From Bacillota bacterium (GTDB lineage: Bacteria > Bacillota_E > RBS10-35 > JAJYVN01): a DNA stretch of 16,151 bases. Below the pieces are notes generated by a model. That model was not told the origin of the DNA. It saw nothing but the letters and a program-made list of their open reading frames with translations, and did no database searches. The position numbers and the translations under genes were made by a program. Positions 6,898 through 14,036 of the stretch are shown here, piece by piece; within the stretch, counting starts at the first letter, position 1; each line of letters opens with the position of its first letter. The stretch lies in contig JAJZWQ010000061.1 in assembly GCA_021846605.1 (NCBI GenBank), forward strand, positions 1-16,151, in the 5' to 3' direction.

Positions 6898-8819
6898 ACA
6901 CCGGACAGCGCGGATCGCGGTCGGACGGCGGTTTCCCGGGTGCGGGCCGCGGCGGCTTCGGCGGCGGCGGGCCGATGGGACTTGCGCTGCCGACCGAAAA
7001 GCCGCGGGAGTTCCGCCGCACCGCCCTGCGCCTCCTGGGCTATTTCCGCCCCCGCCTCGGCGCCCTGGGCGTGGTGCTGGCGGCGGCGGTGCTGGGCACG
7101 GTCTTCGGCGTCGTCAGTCCGAAAATCCTCGGCAACGTCACGACCCTGCTCTTTGACGGCTACGTGCGGCGGGTGCACGGCGTCCCGGGCGGGGGGGTGG
7201 ACTTCGCCCGCGTGGGCCGGTTGCTTGCCCTGTTGGCGGCACTGTATGGGGCGAGTTCGGTCTTCACCTGGGTCCAGCAGACCGTCATGGCCACCGTGGC
7301 GCAGCGGACGGTCGCGGTCATCCGCCGCCAGGTGATGGAGAAGTTGGCGCGCCTGCCGATCCGCTTTTTTGATACCCACCCGCACGGCGAGGTGCTCAGC
7401 AGCTTCATCAACGACTTCGACAACATCGGCAGCACCCTGCAGCAGAGTCTCGCCCAGTCGGTCTCCGCCGTGGTGACCTTTGCGGGCGTCGTGGTGATGA
7501 TGCTGACGATCAGCCCGCTGCTGACCGTCGTGATTGCGCTCACCCTGCCGCTGAGCTTTGTGGTGACCCGCGGCGTCGCGGCCCGGTCGCAGGCCCACTT
7601 CATCGCGCGCCAGGACCATCTGGGGGCACTCAACGGCCACGTGGAAGAGATGTATGCGGGGCACCTCATCGTGCGCGCCTTCGGACGGGAGGACCGCGCG
7701 ATCGAAGCCTTCACCCGGATGAACGACCGCCTCACCGAATCCACCTGGAAGGCTCAGTTCATCACGGGAACCATCATGCCGCTGATGAACGTCATCGGGA
7801 ACCTCGGCTTTGTCCTGGTCAGCGTGATCGGCGGCATCCTGGTTGCGCGGCGCGGGCTGCAGATCGGAGACATCCAGGCGTTCATCCAATACGCGCGCCA
7901 GTTCTCCCAGCCGATCACCCAGTTGGCCGCCATCTCTAACAACATCCAGTCGGCCCTCGCCTCGGCCGAGCGCGTCTTTGCCATCCTCGACGAGGCGGAG
8001 GAAACACCGGAATCCGAAGATGCCCTGGACCCGTTTGCGGCGGGTCGGGGGGACATGGCCGCGGTGCGGGGGGACGTGGCCTTCCAGGCGGTCGATTTCG
8101 CGTACGACGAGGCGCAGACCCTGATCACCGGCCTGGACATCGCGGTCCGTGCCGGCCAGACGGTGGCCGTCGTCGGCCCGACCGGCGCCGGCAAGACGAC
8201 GCTGGTCAACCTGCTGATGCGGTTCTACGATGTGCGCGCGGGCTCCATCACCGTCGACGGGATCGATATCCGCCGGATGCGGCGGCGCGCGCTGAGGCGC
8301 TGCTTCGGCATGGTGCTGCAGGACACCTGGTTGTTCCACGGCACGATTCGCGAAAACATCGCCTACGGCCGCGAGGGGGCACCCGACCAGGCGGTGGTGG
8401 ACGCGGCCCGCGCGACGCACGCCGACCACTTCATCCGCACCCTGCCCGGCGGCTATGAGACGCTGCTCAACGAGGACGCGTCGAACATCTCGCAGGGTCA
8501 GCGCCAGTTGTTGACCATCGCCCGCACCGTCCTCGCCGATCCGCCGTTGCTGATCCTCGACGAGGCCACGAGCAGCGTCGACACCCGCACGGAGGTGGCC
8601 ATTCAGGCCGCCATGCGCAGCCTCATGCACGGCCGCACCAGCTTTGTCATCGCGCACCGGCTGTCGACCATCCGCGACGCCGACGTCATCTTGGTCATGC
8701 GGGGCGGGCGCGTGGTCGAACAGGGCACCCATCTGGAGCTCCTGGACGCCGGCGGCGTGTATGCCGATCTGTATCAGAGCCAGTTCACCGGGACGGCGGC
8801 CAGCGACCCCGCCGTGTAG
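6894..8819 (+). CDS. ABC exporter half-transporter with catalytic ATP site (BmrD/LmrD-like)
   Basis: A 641-residue partner of the preceding gene. A Gly-rich N-terminal tail (about 1-35) precedes six membrane helices (about 45-340) and a nucleotide-binding domain with Walker A GPTGAGKT (from about 428), Walker B LLILDEATSSVD (Asp556, catalytic Glu557) and switch His588. Its signature is the non-canonical ISQGQ (532-536). In a head-to-tail dimer this signature faces the degenerate Walker motifs of the first subunit, while this subunit's intact Glu/His pair faces the partner's LSGGQ. One consensus and one degenerate site result, as in TM287/288. The GTG start at 6894 overlaps the upstream TGA by four bases (GTGA), favouring equal production of both subunits. 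The stop codon sits in a short palindrome (8818-8834). Confidence 0.93.
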   Translation: MNTGQRGSRSDGGFPGAGRGGFGGGGPMGLALPTEKPREFRRTALRLLGYFRPRLGALGVVLAAAVLGTVFGVVSPKILGNVTTLLFDGYVRRVHGVPGGGVDFARVGRLLALLAALYGASSVFTWVQQTVMATVAQRTVAVIRRQVMEKLARLPIRFFDTHPHGEVLSSFINDFDNIGSTLQQSLAQSVSAVVTFAGVVVMMLTISPLLTVVIALTLPLSFVVTRGVAARSQAHFIARQDHLGALNGHVEEMYAGHLIVRAFGREDRAIEAFTRMNDRLTESTWKAQFITGTIMPLMNVIGNLGFVLVSVIGGILVARRGLQIGDIQAFIQYARQFSQPITQLAAISNNIQSALASAERVFAILDEAEETPESEDALDPFAAGRGDMAAVRGDVAFQAVDFAYDEAQTLITGLDIAVRAGQTVAVVGPTGAGKTTLVNLLMRFYDVRAGSITVDGIDIRRMRRRALRRCFGMVLQDTWLFHGTIRENIAYGREGAPDQAVVDAARATHADHFIRTLPGGYETLLNEDASNISQGQRQLLTIARTVLADPPLLILDEATSSVDTRTEVAIQAAMRSLMHGRTSFVIAHRLSTIRDADVILVMRGGRVVEQGTHLELLDAGGVYADLYQSQFTGTAASDPAV

Positions 8820-8834
8820 CGAGAGGCTCTCGCT
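8818..8834. repeat. Palindrome over the ABC operon stop codon
   Basis: AGCGAGAG and CTCTCGCT are perfect 8-base arms around one central G. The left arm begins inside the TAG stop. No T-run follows, so it is not a typical intrinsic terminator, though it could protect the mRNA end. It also lies just upstream of the transposase remnant, so an old insertion boundary is possible. Confidence 0.4.
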
Positions 8835-8853
8835 CCTGCGCCACACCCCCACC

Positions 8854-9190
8854 AGCGGCGATGGTGGTTGGTGGCTGTGGAACCGCTGCGCCCGCTGCGA
8901 CTTGCCTGGTGTGAACCGAGTCGAGATCCTGGACCATATCCAGGCTGCAAGCCACATCTGGGACCCCGCGGCCATCCGCAGCGGCGGACCGGCGACCGAC
9001 ATCCACGCCTGGGCAGCAACCGTGAGCACCGCGCGGGTGGAGCAGGGTCCGGCGCGGCCCGCCCGCAGTCCCCACAGGCACGCGGGGCCCTGCGCCAGGC
9101 CCAGGCCTATCGCGCGGAACACGCCGTCGCCGGACGGCTGGCCGGTCCGACGCGCCACGCCGAAGGGGGTCGCCGAGTCCGCCGGGCGCA
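8854..9190 (+). pseudogene. Decayed ISKra4-like transposase fragment
   Basis: No intact gene fits here, but three pieces in family order survive. At about 8854-9060 the frame reads GDGGWWLWN, LPGVNRVEILDHIQAASHIW and HAWAA; compare the ISKra4-type pattern GDGAxWIWxL...FPGAxxILDxxHAxEHLW. At 9078-9125, in another frame, ARGALRQAQAYRAEH matches the helix before the last catalytic motif. At 9136-9190, back in the first frame, GWPV and GVAESAGR resemble G(L/W)P(I/V)GSGVVExAC, which carries the catalytic Glu. Frame changes between pieces, a few inserted codons and the loss of the N-terminal half show a dead relic. It lies between two convergent 3' ends. Family comparison is from memory; a profile search against ISfinder would settle it. 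Confidence 0.6.
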
Positions 9191-9199
9191 GCGACGAGC

Positions 9200-10810
9200 C
9201 TACGCCCGCCGCCGCGAGGGCATGAAGACCAGGGCCAGGACCGCCGCCGCAGCCGCGATGCCGGCGGAGGCACGCAGCGCGCCGTCCACTCCGGCCACAA
9301 AGGCGGTCCGGACCGAGGCGGCCAGCGCCGCCGAGCCCGTGTGGCGCGCCACGGCGAGGCCGCCGAAGACGCTGGCCCTGGTGGCCGCAGCGGCGGCCGG
9401 CGGCAGCCCGGACAGCGCCAGATGGCTTTGGTAGCCGGCGCGAAGGATGCTGCCGAGCGCGGACGCCGCAAAGGCGGGGCCGAGCTTGACCACTGCCTGG
9501 AGGAGGCCCGAGGCGACGCCGCTGCGCTCGGCAGGCATTTCGACCAGGGCGGCGGAGGCAGCGGTGGCGAAGGCCAGTCCGCAGCCGGCGCCGACGACGA
9601 AGGTCCACGCCGCGACGAAGGCGTCGCCGCTTTTCGCGGTCATCGTCGCGCCAAGGGCCGAGCCGACGATCAGCACCGCATAGCCGGCGGCGATGGTGAA
9701 CTTCGCGCCGAGGCGGGCGGCGAGGCGGTCGGCCGGGATGGCGCCGGCCATCATGCCGGCGATGGCGGGCAGCAGGCGGTAGCCGGCGCCTTGGGGGTCT
9801 ATGCCCCGGACGGCCTGAAGGAATTGGGGCAGGACGAAGAACGCGCCGAAGAGGCCGACCAGGCCCAGGGCCGTCAGGATCATGCCCCAGGTGAAGGACC
9901 GCGACTCGAACAGGCGCAGGTCGACCAGGGGCTGGCCGGCCGGTCGGCGCGCGATGCGGCGCTCCAGGGCGACGAAGGCGACGAGGAGCAGCGCGCCCCC
10001 GAAGACGGGAAGGAGCGCGTCCGCGCCGCTCCAACCGCGCTTGCCGGCCTCGATGACCCCGTACATGAGCGCGACCAGGCCGGCGCCGGACAGCAGCAGG
10101 CCCGCGCCGTCGATGGCGGGGGCGCGGGGCGCGCGCGACTCGGGGACCAGGGCCCCCACCGCAGCGAGCGCGAGGAGCGCGACGGGTATGTTCATCAGGA
10201 AGATCCACCCCCACCAGGCGTGGGTGAGGATCCAGCCGCCCAGGACGGGGCCGAGGGGCAGGCCCAGGAAGTTCGCCGCGCCCCAGATGCCGACCGCACG
10301 GGGACGCTCCGCCTCGCCAAAGAGCACGGCGATGATGGCCAGCGCCAGGACGGTCAGGGCGGCGCCGGCGAAGCCGAGAACGACCCGGGCGGCAATGAAG
10401 GCCGCAGGGTTGGGGGCGTAGGCGCAGGCGAGGGAGCCTGCGGCGAAGAGCGCAAGGGCGGCGGCCATCACGGCGCGGCGTCCGTAGCGGTCGCCCACGA
10501 GGCCCATGGGCAGCATCCCCGCCACCAGCGCCAGGGTGTAGGCGGTGATGAACCACTGCATTTGGGCTTCCGAGGCGTGGAGCGCGCCGGACAGTGTGGG
10601 CAGGGCGAGGGTGAGGACCGTCACGTCCAAGGTGACCGCGAGGATGGCCAGGATGATGGCGATGAGGGCCCACCACCGCCGCGCGGCAGGCGGGGTGCGG
10701 CCAGCAGGCTTGGTGGTGGGGGGCTGGGCGTGGGCCTGAGCCTGAGCGCGAACGTCGGTGGGGCCCTGGGTGACGGATCCGTCGGGGTGCCCCCGGGTGC
10801 GCGCGTCCAT
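9200..10810 (-). CDS. DHA2-family (EmrB/QacA-type) MFS drug exporter
   Basis: A 536-residue protein with about 14 predicted membrane helices, the layout of the drug:H+ antiporter-2 family. A polar Gln/Ala/Pro-rich cytoplasmic tail (1-44) precedes helix 1. LDVTVLTLALPTL (61-73) is the DHA2 first-helix motif with a membrane-embedded acidic Asp62, and GDRYGRR (106-112) is MFS motif A between helices 2 and 3. The family exports drugs and cationic or hydrophobic compounds using the proton gradient. The ATG at 10810 has AAAGGGGG 8 bases upstream (10819-10826). It is divergent from a TetR regulator, with shared operators in between, so substrate-induced derepression is likely. The 3' end abuts the transposase relic. 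The exact substrate cannot be inferred. Confidence 0.92.
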   Translation of the reverse strand: MDARTRGHPDGSVTQGPTDVRAQAQAHAQPPTTKPAGRTPPAARRWWALIAIILAILAVTLDVTVLTLALPTLSGALHASEAQMQWFITAYTLALVAGMLPMGLVGDRYGRRAVMAAALALFAAGSLACAYAPNPAAFIAARVVLGFAGAALTVLALAIIAVLFGEAERPRAVGIWGAANFLGLPLGPVLGGWILTHAWWGWIFLMNIPVALLALAAVGALVPESRAPRAPAIDGAGLLLSGAGLVALMYGVIEAGKRGWSGADALLPVFGGALLLVAFVALERRIARRPAGQPLVDLRLFESRSFTWGMILTALGLVGLFGAFFVLPQFLQAVRGIDPQGAGYRLLPAIAGMMAGAIPADRLAARLGAKFTIAAGYAVLIVGSALGATMTAKSGDAFVAAWTFVVGAGCGLAFATAASAALVEMPAERSGVASGLLQAVVKLGPAFAASALGSILRAGYQSHLALSGLPPAAAAATRASVFGGLAVARHTGSAALAASVRTAFVAGVDGALRASAGIAAAAAVLALVFMPSRRRA

Positions 10811-10836
10811 GGGACTCGCCCCCTTTCGGGCGTGAT

Positions 10837-10856
10837 GTCAACGGGTGTTGATATCA
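10837..10856. promoter_or_regulatory. TetR operator 1 (MFS leader)
   Basis: GTCAACGGGTGTTGATATCA contains the palindrome TCAAC-N4-GTTGA (10838-10851). It matches operator 2 at 18 of 20 positions with a start-to-start distance of 54 bp. It falls at about +5 to +24 of the predicted MFS transcript, where a bound dimer would block elongation or promoter clearance. That the neighbouring TetR protein binds here is inferred from position and symmetry. Confidence 0.75.
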
Positions 10857-10866
10857 CCCTGGGTTG

Positions 10867-10895
10867 ATCGTACGTGCGGCCAGCGCCGGTGTCAA
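10867..10895 (-). promoter_or_regulatory. Sigma-A-type promoter of the MFS gene
   Basis: Reading the minus strand, a perfect TTGACA -35 (10895-10890) is separated by exactly 17 bases from TACGAT (10872-10867, 4 of 6 matches to TATAAT). Transcription would start near 10860, giving a leader of about 50 bases before the ATG. The -35 lies within operator 2 and operator 1 sits just after the start, so both sites are placed to repress it. Confidence 0.75.
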
Positions 10896-10910
10896 CGGGC
10901 GTTGAAATCA
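10891..10910. promoter_or_regulatory. TetR operator 2 (shared by both divergent promoters)
   Basis: GTCAACGGGCGTTGAAATCA contains the same TCAAC-N4-GTTGA palindrome (10892-10905). It covers most of the MFS -35 on one strand and most of the TTGAAA -35-like hexamer of the TetR gene on the other. One bound repressor could therefore silence both genes, the usual arrangement for autoregulated TetR-exporter pairs. Confidence 0.78.
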
Positions 10911-10932
10911 TGGGGCGGCGATGTGCTACGCT
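10902..10932 (+). promoter_or_regulatory. Promoter of the TetR gene, extended -10
   Basis: TTGAAA (10902-10907) is followed after 19 bases by TACGCT (10927-10932), preceded by TG-N (10924-10926) as in an extended -10 element. The ATG at 10939 is only 7 bases past the -10, so the transcript should be leaderless or nearly so. Spacing is longer than ideal, which the extended -10 could offset. Operator 2 overlaps the -35. Confidence 0.6.
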
Positions 10933-10938
10933 GGCGCC

Positions 10939-11613
10939 ATGGATACGGCGAAGGGCGCGGGCGGAGCGCGGCGGAGGGGCCGGCCGGCGGGGGAATCGGG
11001 CAACCGGGAGGCCATCCTGGCCGCGGCGCGGCGCGAGTTTTTCACTCGCGGCTACGGCGGCGCCACCATCCGGGGCATCGCCGCGGGCGCGGGCGTCGAC
11101 CCGGCATTGGTCCATCATTACTTCGGCAGCAAGGACCGGCTGCTGCTGGAGACGCTTGAACAGGGGGACCTCCAGGAACGCGCGGAGGGTATGATGGCGG
11201 GCCTGCTGCAGGGGGGGGCCGAGGGTATCGGCGAGCGCGTCGTCCGGCTCGCGGTGGAGGTCTATGACGCGTCGCCGGAGCTGGTGGGCTGGATGGACCG
11301 CAGCTTCCTGACCGGTCTGGTGCGGCTGGCAGCCACCAACGAGCCCGCGGCGCGGCGGCTGCGCGAGTTGCTGCTGCGCGGCGGGCTGGCCCGGCTCGTG
11401 CGGGCGCTGGGTGTGCCGGAGCCGGAGCGCCGCCTGGCGTTGGTGTTGTCCGCGGTGATGGGGCTGGCGATGGCCCGCTTCGTGCTCCGGATGGAGCCGG
11501 TCGCCAGCGCGGATGCGGAGACGCTCGCCGCGTGGTACGGGCCGGTCGTGCAGCGTCTGCTGTTCGACCCGTTGTCGCACGACGGCGATGGCGCGGAGGC
11601 ACAGGGCCGCTGA
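10939..11613 (+). CDS. TetR/AcrR-family transcriptional repressor
   Basis: A 224-residue regulator. After a basic Arg/Gly-rich tail (1-20), residues 22-70 form the TetR DNA-binding domain: EAILAAARREFFTRGYGGATIRGIAAGAGVDPALVHHYFGSKDRLL, with helix-turn-helix at about 42-62 and the diagnostic HHYFGSKDRL. The rest is a helical ligand-binding and dimer domain resembling the group in which AcrR-type regulators have PELVGWMDR- and RLALVLSAVMGLAMAR-like helices. ATG 10939 is preferred over the in-frame ATG 10921 because the latter overlaps the -10 element. It most likely represses itself and the divergent MFS exporter through the palindromes at 10837-10856 and 10891-10910, releasing them on binding an exported compound. 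Control of the downstream MacAB-like operon is not indicated, since no further copy of the palindrome is seen there. Confidence 0.92.
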   Translation: MDTAKGAGGARRRGRPAGESGNREAILAAARREFFTRGYGGATIRGIAAGAGVDPALVHHYFGSKDRLLLETLEQGDLQERAEGMMAGLLQGGAEGIGERVVRLAVEVYDASPELVGWMDRSFLTGLVRLAATNEPAARRLRELLLRGGLARLVRALGVPEPERRLALVLSAVMGLAMARFVLRMEPVASADAETLAAWYGPVVQRLLFDPLSHDGDGAEAQGR

Positions 11614-11943
11614 CCATGGCGGGGCCGTTTCGCCAGCGACCACCGCCGTGTGCCCCGTCGAGGCGCACGGTCTCCACGCTACGCTTCATGTGGCATCCGC
11701 TTCACCCCCAGTGCTTCGTGGACGGGCGCGCCTGCGAGTGGGCGTGCAGGGCCATGTGGCGCCGTGGCAAGAATCGATCGACGCGGAATCGCTGCCAGCG
11801 ACGGCATGCCGCGCGGTGCGGATTGCGGCCGCCGAGGGAGGACGGCGGCGAGCGGGGGCATGGCTTCCGCCGCGTCCCTGAAGCGAACTCCCGTGCGCTC
11901 CGGGGTCACGGAAGGTATTGATGAATCCTTAACGTCCCCCGGT
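11614..11943. other. Stretch without a recognisable gene between the TetR and adaptor genes
   Basis: About 330 bases follow the TetR stop before the promoter-like sequence of the adaptor. Open frames pass through on both strands but translate to Arg/Ala/Pro-rich sequence without a motif or a good ribosome binding site, and they overlap one another. I see no strong terminator with a T-run, tRNA or transposon end. It probably separates two transcription units. Confidence 0.5.
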
Positions 11944-11949
11944 TACACT
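11918..11949 (+). promoter_or_regulatory. Candidate promoter of the MacAB-like operon
   Basis: An unusually AT-rich patch for this window holds TTGATG (11918-11923) and TACACT (11944-11949) ahead of the adaptor gene. The spacing of 20 bases is longer than the 17 expected, so either the -35 is a different hexamer or the promoter needs an activator. It is the only promoter-like stretch before the operon. Confidence 0.4.
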
Positions 11950-12017
11950 GCGGCCGATTCACACGCATTCGCCATGGCATGCAGACGCCGCAGTCGGCGT
12001 CGGGGGGGACGGGGCAG

Positions 12018-13901
12018 ATGCCCAGCCAGGTGTGGCGCTGGGGCGCGGGATCCGCGGTGCTCCTGCTGATCGTGGGGGGCGGGGTCTACGGACTGCGGTC
12101 GTACCAGCGGGTGCACGCGGCCAGCGCCCCTCCCCAATACTTCACGGTTCCCGCCCAGACCGGTCCGGTTCAGGTCAGCGTCTCGGGTACCGGCAGCATC
12201 CAGGCCGCCACCGTGGACGGCGTGACCCCCTCGGCCGCCGGGCCGGTGGCAGCGGTCGCCGTCCAGGTCGGACAGCGGGTGGCGGCGGGGGATCCCCTGT
12301 TTCGGGTGGCGGACACACAGGGGTACGCGCAACAGGTGGCGGCGGCCCGGGCCTCGTTGGCCCAGGCGCAGTCGCAACTGCTGTCCCTGCAGCAACCCGC
12401 CGCCTCGGTCTCGCCGCTGACCATCCAGGCGTCGTCCATCAGGGTCCGCCAGTCGCAGCTCGCCTTGACGCAGGCGCAGTGGACCCTCAAACAGCAGGAG
12501 GCCACCCTGGCAAGCGACACCCAGGCGACCACCCCGGTCGCCGGGGTGGTGCAGGCGGTGGATGTCGTGGCGGGTCAGACCGTCAGCGGTAACGCCCCGC
12601 TCGCGAGCGTGCTGCCCGCCGGCGCGCCGACGGTATCGGTGCCGGTGCCGGAGGGTGAGTTGCCCTACCTGCCGGTCGGCACCTCGGCCGCCGTCGGAAT
12701 CCCGTCGCTGGCCATCACGACCAGCGGCACCGTGCAGTCGGTGGGCACGACACCGACGTCGAGCGTTGCCGTGAACGTCGCGGGACAGCCCCAGACGCAC
12801 AGTTCGGTAAGCTCGAGCCAGACGGAGCAATTCTACCCCCTGACCCTGACCCTGGCGCAGGCACTGGGGACGGCACCGCACGACGCCTCGGTCCAGGTGA
12901 CCTTCACCCCGGCGAGCGGGGCCCCCGCGGGGCTGACGACGACCTGGGGTTGGAACTTCACCGGCAGCCTCGTCTTTCCGGCTGCGGTCACCGTCGCGGC
13001 GGCACAGGCGGGCACCGTGAGCGATCCGGTGGCGGTCGGAGCCCAGGTCCAAGCCGGCCAGGTGCTGGCCACCGTCACCAACCCCAACGCGGCGACGACC
13101 CTGCAGGCCGATCAGATGGCGGTGACCCAGGACACGCTGGCACTGCAGGGTGCCGAGGTGGCCCTGGCGCAGACGGAACACCCCCAGGGGGCGACCCCTT
13201 CCGCCATCGCCGCCCAGCAGGCCCAGGTGACCAGCGCGGCGCAATCCCTGGACCTCAAGCAGGCGCAGTTGTCTGCCCTCTTGGTGCGGGCTCCGGTCAG
13301 CGGTACGGTGACCGCGGTCAACGTCACCGCGGGCCAGTCGGTCGGCACCGGGACGTCGGCGGTCCTGATCGAGCCCCTGCAAAAGCTGGAGGCGCAGGTG
13401 TCCGTCGACGAGCTGTCCATCGGCTCGGTGCACGCGGGTCAGCCCGTGCAGCTGGTCGTCAACGCCTTTCCCAAGACGCCCTTCACGGGCAGGGTCACCC
13501 TCGTCGCCCCGACCGCTCAGACGCAGAACGGGGTCAGCATGTATCCGGTGACGATCGCGGTGACCAACCCCGCCCATCTGCTGCCCGGGATGTCCGTGAC
13601 GGCGAACATCCAGGTCGCCTCGGTCGCCAAGGCGCTGCGGGTGCCGGCCCAGGCGGTGACGACGCTGCAGACGGGTCAGGGCATCGTCCGCGTCCTGCGG
13701 GGGGGTAAGCCGACGCCGGTCCGCGTCCGGGTCGGGCTGGTGGGCAGCCAATACACGCAGATCCTCTCGGGTCTGACGCCGGGTACGCCGGTCGTCGCGG
13801 GTCAAGCCAGCAGCGGCTCCAACGGATTCGCGTTCTTTCGTGCTGCGGGGGGCGGCGGCCCCGGGGGGCGTCCGGGAGGCCCTGGTCGCGCGGGCGGCTG
13901 A
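12018..13901 (+). CDS. HlyD/MacA-family membrane-fusion adaptor with two tandem adaptor modules
   Basis: A 627-residue adaptor, longer than the usual 350-450. An N-terminal membrane anchor (9-27) is followed by two consecutive adaptor units. Unit 1: lipoyl half (about 70-98, AVQVGQRVAAGDPLFRV), helical hairpin (100-168), second lipoyl half (172-200, PVAGVVQAVDVVAGQTV), beta-barrel (205-300). Unit 2: lipoyl half (318-355, VAVGAQVQAGQVLATV), hairpin (358-421), lipoyl half (424-452, APVSGTVTAVNVTAGQSV), barrel and membrane-proximal part (457-595). A Gly-rich tail (611-627) ends it. Such adaptors link an inner-membrane pump to an outer duct or, in Gram-positives, assist MacB-type permeases. ATG 12018 was chosen for the GGGGGGGACGGGG stretch upstream; an in-frame ATG at 11979 would add 13 residues but lacks a Shine-Dalgarno. 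The ATPase gene follows after 135 bp. Confidence 0.88.
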   Translation: MPSQVWRWGAGSAVLLLIVGGGVYGLRSYQRVHAASAPPQYFTVPAQTGPVQVSVSGTGSIQAATVDGVTPSAAGPVAAVAVQVGQRVAAGDPLFRVADTQGYAQQVAAARASLAQAQSQLLSLQQPAASVSPLTIQASSIRVRQSQLALTQAQWTLKQQEATLASDTQATTPVAGVVQAVDVVAGQTVSGNAPLASVLPAGAPTVSVPVPEGELPYLPVGTSAAVGIPSLAITTSGTVQSVGTTPTSSVAVNVAGQPQTHSSVSSSQTEQFYPLTLTLAQALGTAPHDASVQVTFTPASGAPAGLTTTWGWNFTGSLVFPAAVTVAAAQAGTVSDPVAVGAQVQAGQVLATVTNPNAATTLQADQMAVTQDTLALQGAEVALAQTEHPQGATPSAIAAQQAQVTSAAQSLDLKQAQLSALLVRAPVSGTVTAVNVTAGQSVGTGTSAVLIEPLQKLEAQVSVDELSIGSVHAGQPVQLVVNAFPKTPFTGRVTLVAPTAQTQNGVSMYPVTIAVTNPAHLLPGMSVTANIQVASVAKALRVPAQAVTTLQTGQGIVRVLRGGKPTPVRVRVGLVGSQYTQILSGLTPGTPVVAGQASSGSNGFAFFRAAGGGGPGGRPGGPGRAGG

Positions 13902-13992
13902 CGAACCCGCCTGCGGCGGCGTTGGCGGTTGGAAGAACGGTCCACGGCCGTGCGCTGGCGGTTGTCGCGCCGACCCAGCGGGGATGTCTGGC

Positions 13993-14022
13993 CGGAAGCG
14001 GTTCCATCGGAAGCGGCTCCAA
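13993..14022. repeat. 15-bp tandem repeat before the macB-type ATPase gene
   Basis: Two adjacent 15-base units (13993-14007 and 14008-14022) agree at 13 of 15 positions: CGGAAGCGGTTCCAT and CGGAAGCGGCTCCAA. They end where the AAAGGAG Shine-Dalgarno begins. Each unit also holds a GGAA-N4-TTCC-like or GGAG-like symmetry. It may be a duplication that altered the leader, or a small regulatory site. Confidence 0.55.
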
Positions 14023-14036
14023 AGGAGCGAGGCGGC

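Noticed and set aside
6849..10841. 1330-codon open frame on the minus strand
   Set aside because: It runs antisense through the second ABC gene and out of frame through the MFS gene. Its composition is His/Arg/Gln/Pro-rich and it has no motif; it is a shadow of GC-rich coding sequence.
9341..10867. 508-codon open frame on the plus strand opposite the MFS gene
   Set aside because: Antisense to a well-supported 14-helix exporter; charged low-complexity translation; a base-composition artefact.
11532..11921. Possible small Cys/Trp/Arg-rich protein after the TetR gene
   Set aside because: The frame starts inside the TetR gene, lacks its own ribosome binding site, and competes with other equally long frames; no recognisable motif.
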